IMG/VR virus record: IMGVR_UViG_3300033273_000282
Coordinates: 62,001 to 126,000 of that record
Strand: one strand, 5' to 3'
Origin: a virus
DNA: 64,000 bases
The position numbers and the translations under genes were made by a program. The notes beneath the pieces are model-generated. The model was given only the letters and a program-made list of their open reading frames with translations. It searched no databases and had not been told where the DNA came from. This document shows, piece by piece, positions 8,139-15,502 of this stretch (position 1 is its first letter; each line of letters begins with the position of its first letter).

Positions 8139-8478
8139 AAGTCGCAACCTCCGTTATGTAACGCTTGGTCTTGCGTTGCTGAGGTTTGGGACCCTCGACT
8201 TGTGCCTTAGGCTTTACCTCAACAAGATAGGACTGTGTACTTCCATTCGTGTTCTTTACTTTCATGTAAAAGTCGGGAAAATAGAGATGATACTTACCAT
8301 CAGTGGGGCATTTGTATGGTATAGTAATCTCTTCAGATGACCACTCGATCACATTAGCATTATTATCACAGTAGTACATAAACTTGCGCTCCCAGAGGGA
8401 ACGGTATATGATATTAGTGGGATCGCCTTTGTACTTCCTGTAATTTGAAGGACGGTATTTTCCCTTATATGACGGCAT
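8041..8478 (-). CDS. 4: gp4 head completion protein
   Basis: T4 gp4 (gp50) completes filled heads before tail joining and carries a nuclease-like fold. The 145-residue product has the diagnostic order YKGKYRPSNYRKYKGDPTN, SLWERKFMYYCD, VIEWSSEEITIPY, YFPDFYMKV, then VEVKPKAQ and the C-terminal WEFKIITEADL. The residues D-F-Y and E-V-K (PDFY...LVEVKPK) make a PD-(D/E)XK-like pattern. ATG at 8478 is preferred over an upstream extension because it matches the T4 N-terminus and leaves room for the divergent promoters. Confidence 0.92.
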   Translation of the reverse strand: MPSYKGKYRPSNYRKYKGDPTNIIYRSLWERKFMYYCDNNANVIEWSSEEITIPYKCPTDGKYHLYFPDFYMKVKNTNGSTQSYLVEVKPKAQVEGPKPQQRKTKRYITEVATYAKNQAKWEAAREYCRDRLWEFKIITEADLKI

Positions 8479-8487
8479 AAATAAATA
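8477..8487 (+). promoter_or_regulatory. late promoter(s) ATAAATA for the tail-hub operon
   Basis: Two overlapping ATAAATA copies (8477-8483 and 8481-8487) end 22 nt before the plus-strand ATG at 8510, with AGGG at 8501-8504 as ribosome site. They match the cyanophage late element. Confidence 0.65.
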
Positions 8488-8504
8488 TGGTTCACCCCAT
8501 AGGG

Positions 8505-8511
8505 TATTTAT
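8505..8511 (-). promoter_or_regulatory. late promoter ATAAATA for the gp4-gp53 operon
   Basis: On the minus strand ATAAATA runs from 8511 to 8505, 27 nt before the gp4 ATG at 8478. It is arranged back-to-back with the plus-strand element, and each promoter overlaps the start region of the opposite gene. Confidence 0.6.
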
Positions 8512-9226
8512 GGCTCCCCTTAAGACCGTATCCCAATTTATCTCAACAATTATTGGTGATGGCGGTCCTTCATCGTCCACTCATTATGACATTTACTTTG
8601 GGTTAAATTTACAACTTTCTCAGTATCTGAGAAAGCACTGTCAGATAGATTCTGCTCAGGGAACTGGTCCCAACAGTCTTGACAAAGTGACGATGCTTGC
8701 CAATGAGGTCCAGATTCCTGGCGTCTCTATGACAAGTCAAGACGTTAGGAGCGTCAATAAGGGTATTAACATGAAGCCAGCGATGGCGAAAGTATATAAT
8801 GAGATGGATATGTCATTCATCCTTGACGTTGACTCCATGCCATATAGATTCTGGAGAGGGTGGCAGGATTATATCCTTGGAGGATATGATTTCAAAGCAT
8901 ATGGTGGCAGTGATGCCTTTGACAACTCCAATACAAATACCGTGAGAAAGGCTTTCGCTACTCAATGGTATGATGACTACACTTGTGACATTTACGTTCA
9001 CAAGTATGAGAAAGAAATTGGTGCGTTAGGTAAACAAGGAAATAGAGGACTGTTAGTTCCAGACGCTAACAGAATCTATGAACCATTCCGAATCAAACTT
9101 GTCAACGCATATCCATATATGCTATCATCTATTCCATATAGTTCAGCCGCTTCTCAAGCCGTAAAACTTAGTGTTGGCGTTTACTACGAGTACGCTCAAT
9201 TCATTGATGTAAGACAGTTTATCTAA
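8510..9226 (+). CDS. tail-tube-fold protein, probably the gp54-like tube initiator
   Basis: 238 residues with tail-tube family features: an N-terminal YDIYFGLNLQLSQYL, LANEVQIPGVSM (the common 'IPG' turn of gp19/gp54 proteins), MDMSFILDVDSMPYRFWRGWQDYI and a C-terminal LSSIPYSSAASQAVKLSVG strand pair. In T4, gp54 caps the hub together with gp48, and gp48 lies just across the divergent promoter here. It could instead be a second tube-like protein. AGGG sits 5 nt upstream of ATG 8510. The stop shares a base with the gp26 start. Confidence 0.65.
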   Translation: MAPLKTVSQFISTIIGDGGPSSSTHYDIYFGLNLQLSQYLRKHCQIDSAQGTGPNSLDKVTMLANEVQIPGVSMTSQDVRSVNKGINMKPAMAKVYNEMDMSFILDVDSMPYRFWRGWQDYILGGYDFKAYGGSDAFDNSNTNTVRKAFATQWYDDYTCDIYVHKYEKEIGALGKQGNRGLLVPDANRIYEPFRIKLVNAYPYMLSSIPYSSAASQAVKLSVGVYYEYAQFIDVRQFI

Positions 9227-9924
9227 TGCCTTTACCTAAAATTACTACTCCAGTCTATGAACTGGAGGTGCCTTCGTCAAAAAAGAAATTTAAGTATCGT
9301 CCCTTCCTAGTGAAGGAGCAAAAGGTTCTCATCATTGCCATGGAATCTGGCGATGAGAAGCAGATCGTAGAAGCAATCAAGACCATCTTCAAGAACTGTA
9401 TCCAGACGCGATTCAGGATGGAGGACTTGGCTATCTTTGATGTGGAGTATATTTTCCTCCAACTTCGCGGGCGCTCTGTGATGGAAATCATCGAACTGGA
9501 GATTCCATGTGATGATGACGAGAATACTAAGGTTCCTGTCACTATTCCAGTGGATGCTGTCAAGGTTCACTTCCCTGAAGGTCATGAAAGAATTCTCAAG
9601 TTGACTGATAGTATTATTGTTGAGATGAAGTATCCCAACCTGGAATACTTCGCTAAGGTCAACTTTGGTGATGAAGAACCAGATCCCTATGATCTTGTCG
9701 CTGAGTGTGTTGACAAGGTATATAATGATGGTGAGGATTGTGGTTCGTTCACTGTTGATGAGGTGAAGGAGTGGTTGGAGAGCCTTACGAACGATCAGTT
9801 TGAAAAGGTACAGGACTTCTTTAATACTATGCCTGTTCTTAAGCATGAGATCACTGTAACCAATCCAAACACAGGAGTTAAGACTACTTCTGTTCTGGAA
9901 GGTCTGGTTAATTTTTTCGGATAG
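9226..9924 (+). CDS. 26: gp26 baseplate hub assembly protein (T4_baseplate family)
   Basis: Member of the T4 base-plate family PF12322, needed for hub assembly. The 232 residues have the family features: an N-terminal YELEVPSSKKKFKYRPFLVKEQK and a central YIFLQLRGRSVMEIIEL with an adjacent acidic stretch. The ending FF-G-stop falls on a TTTTTTC slippery run. The gene precedes the long hub/tape protein, the same relative position as the lambda G gene, and appears to be extended by -1 frameshifting (see the element at 9912-9941). Overlaps of one base link it to the upstream gene. Confidence 0.82.
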   Translation: MPLPKITTPVYELEVPSSKKKFKYRPFLVKEQKVLIIAMESGDEKQIVEAIKTIFKNCIQTRFRMEDLAIFDVEYIFLQLRGRSVMEIIELEIPCDDDENTKVPVTIPVDAVKVHFPEGHERILKLTDSIIVEMKYPNLEYFAKVNFGDEEPDPYDLVAECVDKVYNDGEDCGSFTVDEVKEWLESLTNDQFEKVQDFFNTMPVLKHEITVTNPNTGVKTTSVLEGLVNFFG

Positions 9925-9941
9925 CCCTCTTTCATGAGGGC
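9912..9941 (+). promoter_or_regulatory. programmed -1 ribosomal frameshift signal
   Basis: The last gp26 codons are AAT TTT TTC GGA TAG, giving the slippery heptamer T-TTT-TTC (9912-9918). Five nucleotides later a hairpin GCCCTC-TTTCAT-GAGGGC (9924-9941) forms. A -1 shift bypasses the TAG and enters an open frame that runs to 10112. Slippery site, spacer and stem match the canonical bacterial and viral -1 frameshift layout. Confidence 0.75.
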
Positions 9942-10112
9942 ATTGAGAGGTTTTACAGTACCAACTTTGCTCTACTACAACACCATAAATATACATTAGC
10001 TGATATTGAAGGTATGATCCCGTGGGAACGGGATGTTTACGTTAACATGCTTGCTAAGTGGCTCAAGGAAGAAAGAGAACGCATAGAAGAACAAAGACGT
10101 AAACGTAAATGA
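9918..10112 (+). CDS. 51: gp51-like extension reached by -1 frameshift from gp26
   Basis: This frame adds 64 residues after gp26, beginning RIALFHEGIERFY and ending in the very charged KEERERIEEQRRKRK. It has no usable start codon of its own near the 5' end (the first in-frame ATG is at 10014), so translation most likely comes from frameshifting. FALLQHHKYTLADIE and MIPWERDVYVNML are reminiscent of the cyanophage gp51 'hub assembly catalyst'. By analogy with lambda G/GT, the short and long products would act as chaperones of the tape-measure/hub protein encoded next. The stop overlaps that gene's start (AATGA). Confidence 0.75.
   Translation, partial: RIALFHEGIERFYSTNFALLQHHKYTLADIEGMIPWERDVYVNMLAKWLKEERERIEEQRRKRK
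9985..9991 (+). promoter_or_regulatory. possible late promoter ATAAATA
   Basis: ATAAATA lies inside the frameshift extension, about 120 nt before the hub/tape gene. It matches the late element seen at 8477 and 24750, but its location within coding sequence makes function uncertain. Confidence 0.35.
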
Positions 10113-12700
10113 ACAAAGCACGCTTATCTAGATTCTTTGGTGCCAAACTGACGAAGCCGTCGGTCGGGACACTGAAGGCTGCCGATAAGATGCTTCAGAC
10201 TGAGCATGAGTATCTGACATTCCTGAGGAATAGGAAGAAGTTCTTCTTCATGACTCAGATTCAGCAAACTCGTGTTCAGGTTGCGAAGAAGGGCAAATAT
10301 AAACAGGGCGATGCCCCCAGAGGGCGCGGTTTAGGATTACCACGCCTACCCCGTGTAAGGAGACCTAGAGGTAAGAAAGGTAGATGGGGAAGTAGGGGTA
10401 AGAATACCCGAGTCGGACGCTTCATGCGTAATGTCCGAGCCAAAGGACTTCGTATAGGTAGAGGACTTAAAAGAGGACCACTCGGTAGAGGTGTTAACTT
10501 CCTTAAGGGAAAGGGAACCCAGATTGGTCGTAATGCGAAAGCATTTGGTCTAAAAAGTGCCCGAAAAGCAGGGGGGATGCTTCCTAGGGGTGGTATAAAA
10601 CCACCATCAACGACTAAACTGCCTACACAAGCAGGTAAAGGGGTAAATCTTTTAAGTAAGGGTAGGGGAATGTTTGGCGCTGTAGCCAAATCTCCCTTAG
10701 GAAAAACTGTTGGTAGATTTCTACCTGGAGCAAACATTGCGATTGGTGGTGCTCTCACAGCATCTAGACTAGCATCGGGCGATTACGGCGGCGCTTTACT
10801 GGCTGCTGGTAGCATGATCCCTGGTCCACTCGGCTGGGCGTTCTTGGGTGCCGAGATGATCGGTCCAGTGTTGTCCAAGATTGGCAAAGCCAAGATGGAC
10901 AATGTAATTGCTACTGATAATACAAAACGCCAAGCAATTTCTGAAGCACCTAGTACAGCAGGATTGTCTGCTGGTGAACGTGAAGCTTTAGTTCAGGGTG
11001 CTCGTATTCGAGATGCTGGTGGTTCTGGTTCTCTCAATGGTCTGGGTGATCAGTTTAATAATCCACTAGGACTTTCTGCGGGTGGGGTTGTTAGTTCTCC
11101 CACTCGTGCCCTGGTCGGTGAAGGTGGTGAGCCTGAGATAGTCGTTCCCCAGTCTAAACTGGGCGAAATGTTCCAGAATCTCATCAAACAAGTTGGTGGG
11201 ATGTTGGGTGGTGTCACCCGTGGATTTGTAATGAGTCTGCCCACACCAGACAGTGCTCTGAGTGGAGTTAAATCTAGTCTTGCTAAGATTGGAAATAAGT
11301 TTGGTGGTCTTGGTGGATTCCCAGTCATCAAGATGTTCACTGGTGGTACAGTTCCTAACCTGATGGTTGACATCGGGAACAAAATTAAGGGTCTTGTCGG
11401 TGGAGCAATCAACACTGTTCTTGGTGGACCTGCCTATGCTGGCGGCATGGGTATAAGCCCACAGGGATACCCCACTGCTAGCAGTGCTCCCATTCCTGTT
11501 GGTGGTCTCACCCCTGGAAAGTGGGGTCCTCTGCTGGACCTGATTGCTGGCAAGGAGTCGGGTGGTAACTATGAGGCGATGTATCCCTCAACCACACTGC
11601 CTGGCGCTACAAAAATGACTATCGCTGAGGTAGCGAGAGTTGCTACTGGTGCGGTTGGTAAGTATCAACAACTCCCCAGGTTCTTGGTTGCTAGAGCCAA
11701 GGCAGCAGGTCTCAATCCTGATAAAGATCTGTACAGTCCAAAGAATCAGGATCTTATCGTAACTAAGGTCAATATCGGACAGAACCGTAGAGGTGATAAA
11801 TGGCTTCGTGGTGAGATTTCTGACGAAGCATTTATGGATGGACTCGCATATGAGTTCGCTTCGTTGCCTGATGCCTACGGTAGATTTAAGTATCCTAATC
11901 AAAGCAGTGCCATGACTCCTGGTAAGATCAGGCAGGCACTTCAAAAAGTGAAGGGTGGCGGTTACTCTCAGAAAGAGATGGAGTCGTCTGGTAACGCCCA
12001 TACTAATATGGAAGCGTCAACTTCAAGTGCTGGTCAGAATGTTGCTGGTAGTGGTAAAACTGGAAGTGGTAAGGTATCTGGATTCCCAATTACCAGTTAT
12101 TATGGTCCACGTTGGGGGAGACTCCATGGTGGTGTGGACGTTGGAACTCCTGTAGGAACAGCGCTGTCACTTGCTGAGGATGGTGAAATTGTTGCTGCTG
12201 GTAAGTTTGGTGGATATGGTTATATGATTGACGCCTGGCTACCAGGATCAAAAGTACAAATCCGTTTGGCACACTTGTCTCAGTTTGCTAAGAGAAGTGG
12301 TAAGTTCAAAGCAAGAGAACTTCTGGGTAAGACGGGTGGTGCTAAAGGTCATCCTGGTGCTGGTAGTTCTACTGGTCCACACCTTCACTTTGAAGCAGAT
12401 ACATCTAAGGGTTCTACAAGGTATGGTGGTTCTGGCAACCCACTTCCATACGCAAGTAAGATTGTGCTTGGAAGTGCTCAACCAGCAAACAAAAAAGGTG
12501 AAGAGGGTAAGGGTGGTACTGGAGCACCATTGGCACCAAATAGAAAGCCCACTAGTGGAGCACCACAAGTTGTTATGGTTCCAATGCCAGTCGCACAACC
12601 AGTACCTGTACAAGTAAGGGTTCCTGTACCAGCTGGTGCTAAAAAACAGCCTAAATTATATGGTATAGACCCATTCTCAGGTCGATACGGAGCTATCTAA
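10109..12700 (+). CDS. baseplate hub / tape-measure-like protein with muramidase-like and M23 endopeptidase domains
   Basis: 863 residues. Residues 60-160 are strongly Lys/Arg/Gly-rich. A hydrophobic Gly/Ala region (about 195-255) and a RALVGEGGEPEIVVP segment (about 333-347, common in tape-measure proteins) follow. A muramidase/SLT-like segment begins near 475 (LIAGKESGGNYEAMYP, likely catalytic Glu in GKESG; then GAVGKYQQLP). An M23 peptidase occupies about 655-765 with both metal motifs: HGGVD and HLHFE. It probably opens the peptidoglycan during infection and may set tail length. It follows the gp26/gp51 chaperone pair and precedes gp27, and may replace the lysozyme that is missing from this phage's gp5. 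Confidence 0.8.
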   Translation: MNKARLSRFFGAKLTKPSVGTLKAADKMLQTEHEYLTFLRNRKKFFFMTQIQQTRVQVAKKGKYKQGDAPRGRGLGLPRLPRVRRPRGKKGRWGSRGKNTRVGRFMRNVRAKGLRIGRGLKRGPLGRGVNFLKGKGTQIGRNAKAFGLKSARKAGGMLPRGGIKPPSTTKLPTQAGKGVNLLSKGRGMFGAVAKSPLGKTVGRFLPGANIAIGGALTASRLASGDYGGALLAAGSMIPGPLGWAFLGAEMIGPVLSKIGKAKMDNVIATDNTKRQAISEAPSTAGLSAGEREALVQGARIRDAGGSGSLNGLGDQFNNPLGLSAGGVVSSPTRALVGEGGEPEIVVPQSKLGEMFQNLIKQVGGMLGGVTRGFVMSLPTPDSALSGVKSSLAKIGNKFGGLGGFPVIKMFTGGTVPNLMVDIGNKIKGLVGGAINTVLGGPAYAGGMGISPQGYPTASSAPIPVGGLTPGKWGPLLDLIAGKESGGNYEAMYPSTTLPGATKMTIAEVARVATGAVGKYQQLPRFLVARAKAAGLNPDKDLYSPKNQDLIVTKVNIGQNRRGDKWLRGEISDEAFMDGLAYEFASLPDAYGRFKYPNQSSAMTPGKIRQALQKVKGGGYSQKEMESSGNAHTNMEASTSSAGQNVAGSGKTGSGKVSGFPITSYYGPRWGRLHGGVDVGTPVGTALSLAEDGEIVAAGKFGGYGYMIDAWLPGSKVQIRLAHLSQFAKRSGKFKARELLGKTGGAKGHPGAGSSTGPHLHFEADTSKGSTRYGGSGNPLPYASKIVLGSAQPANKKGEEGKGGTGAPLAPNRKPTSGAPQVVMVPMPVAQPVPVQVRVPVPAGAKKQPKLYGIDPFSGRYGAI

Positions 12701-12704
12701 CTAA

Positions 12705-14264
12705 ATGGCAGACAATAATTTTCCCAGTATAGAAACAGTACATGAGGTTCTACAGAGCCTCGAAAAACTGTTTGAGGATAGAAATAATATACTTAACCTC
12801 ATGTTCCGTGAGGATAAGTATAAAGAATTCCTCCTGGCAGAAAATATACAGTCTCTGGTTGAGGCTGACAAGCGTGATGATGCCACTAACAACAGGATCA
12901 AAGCCGATCTTGCTGATGGTTATGAAGTTCTGAAGGCAAGAACTTCCCTTAAGAAGTTTTCTAACTTTATTAGTCCTGCTTCTCTTCCACCTCTGGACCT
13001 GGAAGAACCTGTTGATGAGCAGGATCTCCCCACTCAGGTAGAATCTCAGGCAGCAGAAGAACCTGAGGTAAAAGAGGAAGAGAAGGAGGAAAGAGAACCT
13101 GCTAAGCCACAACCACCTAGCAGACCTGCCCCACCAGTAATACCACCACCAGGATTTAATCCTCCTGCTGCGTCTCAAACAACTCCAACTAAACTTGCCG
13201 AAGGTGGTGTTGTTCCAGCATCACCTATGATGAACTCCCTTACTGGGAGACCTAAAACTGATGCGACTGGAGTTACTCCTACTAAGAAGTCTTCTGTAAG
13301 ATCTCTTGAGAAGAGTGGTCTTGTAGGTGATAAGAATCCAGTTCAAAAACTTGTAGACGATCTTGGGCTTTCTAAGTATCAGAAGGCACTTGCTGAAGCA
13401 ATGGGACTGCCACTCAAGGCAGTTGCTGCTGGTCTTAGTGGACTCCTTGGTAGAATGGCTCTACCTGGAATCCCAGCGTTTGATTCTGTCCAGAAAAATC
13501 TGGGCAATATCATGCGTGTTTTTGGTTTGCCTACTATCAAGGCACCTGAGATCCCTGGTGTCAGCAATCTCTTTAATAGTGTAAGTAATTTCTTCAGCAA
13601 CATTGGTAATAATGTAAGGAACTTCTTTACTGGTGGTGGCAATACCCCAGATTTAAGTCCTCCTTCTGGTGGAGATGATACTGGCAGCGGTGATACTGGT
13701 AGTGGTGGTGGAGATAATAAGACAACAACATCATCGTCACCATCTACAAGAAGAAGAAAGCGTAGAAATCGTGCTAGTGCTGCTCCTACAGCTGCTGGTG
13801 GTCAGGGTGGACCAGAGATGGATCTGGAGAATCCAACAGCAGGATCCACTACTATCAACACCAGTTTCTCCAATCTTCAGAACTCTCTTTTGAATGTTGG
13901 TAAGAGTACACCACCTTCCACTAACTACAGCAGCAGTCTGGTTGGTTCCAACTTGGCTAACATCTTTAGTGCTAGTGAGGGTAGTGTTAATAACATGCAG
14001 GATATCAACTTCCTGACTAATCAGGTGTTGATGGAAAATGAGCAGATGTTGTACTCCAACACAGAGAATCATACGAGTGTACAGCAAAGCGTCATCGCAG
14101 CGGCTTCTAAGAAAGCGCAGGCAGTCGCAGCTGCTGGAATGAATAAAACCAAACCTATCTCTGATGCTAATGCTCTCGCACCCACTGAACTTCATGTAAG
14201 TCCATACTTACTTTCTGCTATTACTATTACTAGGGGCGGGGAGACTCCACTGGACGTTCTATGA
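12705..14264 (+). CDS. large Pro/Ser-rich hub-operon structural protein
   Basis: 519 residues: a helical N-terminal third (about 1-85), an acidic then Pro-rich linker (about 95-150, EEPEVKEEEKEE and PPSRPAPPVIPPP), a hydrophobic Leu/Gly section (about 220-310), and a Ser/Gly/Thr-rich low-complexity part with RRRKRRNR (about 345). The C-terminus ALAPTELHVSPYLLSAI looks folded. KLAEGGVVPASPMMN echoes the 'GGVV' tape-measure-like motif in the preceding gene. I do not recognise it; by position it could be part of the hub or gp29-type ruler. It overlaps gp27 by 4 nt. Confidence 0.7.
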   Translation: MADNNFPSIETVHEVLQSLEKLFEDRNNILNLMFREDKYKEFLLAENIQSLVEADKRDDATNNRIKADLADGYEVLKARTSLKKFSNFISPASLPPLDLEEPVDEQDLPTQVESQAAEEPEVKEEEKEEREPAKPQPPSRPAPPVIPPPGFNPPAASQTTPTKLAEGGVVPASPMMNSLTGRPKTDATGVTPTKKSSVRSLEKSGLVGDKNPVQKLVDDLGLSKYQKALAEAMGLPLKAVAAGLSGLLGRMALPGIPAFDSVQKNLGNIMRVFGLPTIKAPEIPGVSNLFNSVSNFFSNIGNNVRNFFTGGGNTPDLSPPSGGDDTGSGDTGSGGGDNKTTTSSSPSTRRRKRRNRASAAPTAAGGQGGPEMDLENPTAGSTTINTSFSNLQNSLLNVGKSTPPSTNYSSSLVGSNLANIFSASEGSVNNMQDINFLTNQVLMENEQMLYSNTENHTSVQQSVIAAASKKAQAVAAAGMNKTKPISDANALAPTELHVSPYLLSAITITRGGETPLDVL

Positions 14265-15502
14265 AACAGCAAAGTACCGTCAATTTTTCATTACAGGAGT
14301 TTGAGATTACGGTTTCGGGTCAACCATTTAACCTTACCCCGAATCATCTCTTAGAACTTCACTACATTGAAGATATTACTAAGACTAACAATGTCATGAT
14401 CGTCAAGATCAATGACACTGAGAGTGGATTGGTGTCTGAGATATTTGGTCTTGAGCCTATTAGAATTAGGTTCGTTGATCATGAGGGCAATGCTATCGTC
14501 GCTGACATGGTTGTCTATGAAGTCAGAGACAGGATGATCGTTAGTGGTAAGAAAATGCAGGCGACTCTCTATTGTGTGAGTAGAGATGCTGTCAACAATG
14601 CTGCTGCTAAGATATCCCAGAGATTTGGTAAAGGTGATGGTGAGAAAATCTCCACTATCACTAACAATCTCATCAAAAAAATTCTTGGGTCGAAAAAACC
14701 ACTGGAAGTTGATACGACTGCCACTAAGATCTCTTTTGTAAGTCCATACTGGGATCCATTTACTATCATTCAGTGGATGGCGTGGAGAGCCATTCCTGAG
14801 AAGGGTAGTGGATCAAACGTCAGTGCTGGATACCTGTTCTATGAGACACCAGAGAAGTATTACTTCAAGTCCATGGATGAACTGGTCAAAGGTGAAGTCA
14901 CTAAGACTGTTAGGGTGAACTTTCAGTCGGAGGAAGAAGATACTGATAATCTATTCATTGACATTGAGTCACTCTCCATGCCTGGTACCAGTGATGTGTT
15001 CCGTGGATTTAACTTGGGATCGTATAGTAGTGTCATGATGACACTGGATATTAAAGACTTTACCTATACTGAATTACCTTTTAATGTGAATGAATATTAT
15101 TCACAGATGGAAAAATTAAATCCAGAAATGGAACTTCCTGAGTTTTACAGTATTTTTGGGGAAACCAGTCAAAATAGCCAACCCACAAGAATCATGAGTT
15201 CGGTTATTGACCTCGCCATGTACACCGAGGGAACCTACACCGAAGACTTGACAAAGCAACTTTCTCAGTCTATGCTGAGGAATCAGTTCTTCTTTAATCA
15301 ATCTTGTACCTTTGAGTATGAGGGTACAAACGATCTAAGAATCGGTGACGTTGTAGCAGTTGAGACTTACAAAGGTAAGGCACTCGACAAAGATGAGAGT
15401 CAAAGTGGTAAATATATAGTAGGTAAAATTTACCGTCAATTCCTCACCGACAGAGACATGATGTCTACAAGGGTGACACTCTATAGGGACAGTTTGGGAT
15501 GA
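14261..15502 (+). CDS. 27: gp27-like baseplate hub subunit
   Basis: Forms the trimeric hub ring that holds gp5. The 413 residues start with strand-rich FSLQEFEITVSGQPFNLTPNHLLELHYIED (key residues EFEITVSG and LHYIED), followed by SEIFGLEPIRIRFVD, SPYWDPFTIIQWMAWRA and a C-terminal RIGDVVAVETYKG ... SGKYIVGKIYR segment typical of gp27/VgrG-like hub proteins. It overlaps the upstream gene (ATGA) and the gp5-like gene (GATGAG), as expected for co-translated hub partners. Confidence 0.82.
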   Translation: MKQQSTVNFSLQEFEITVSGQPFNLTPNHLLELHYIEDITKTNNVMIVKINDTESGLVSEIFGLEPIRIRFVDHEGNAIVADMVVYEVRDRMIVSGKKMQATLYCVSRDAVNNAAAKISQRFGKGDGEKISTITNNLIKKILGSKKPLEVDTTATKISFVSPYWDPFTIIQWMAWRAIPEKGSGSNVSAGYLFYETPEKYYFKSMDELVKGEVTKTVRVNFQSEEEDTDNLFIDIESLSMPGTSDVFRGFNLGSYSSVMMTLDIKDFTYTELPFNVNEYYSQMEKLNPEMELPEFYSIFGETSQNSQPTRIMSSVIDLAMYTEGTYTEDLTKQLSQSMLRNQFFFNQSCTFEYEGTNDLRIGDVVAVETYKGKALDKDESQSGKYIVGKIYRQFLTDRDMMSTRVTLYRDSLG

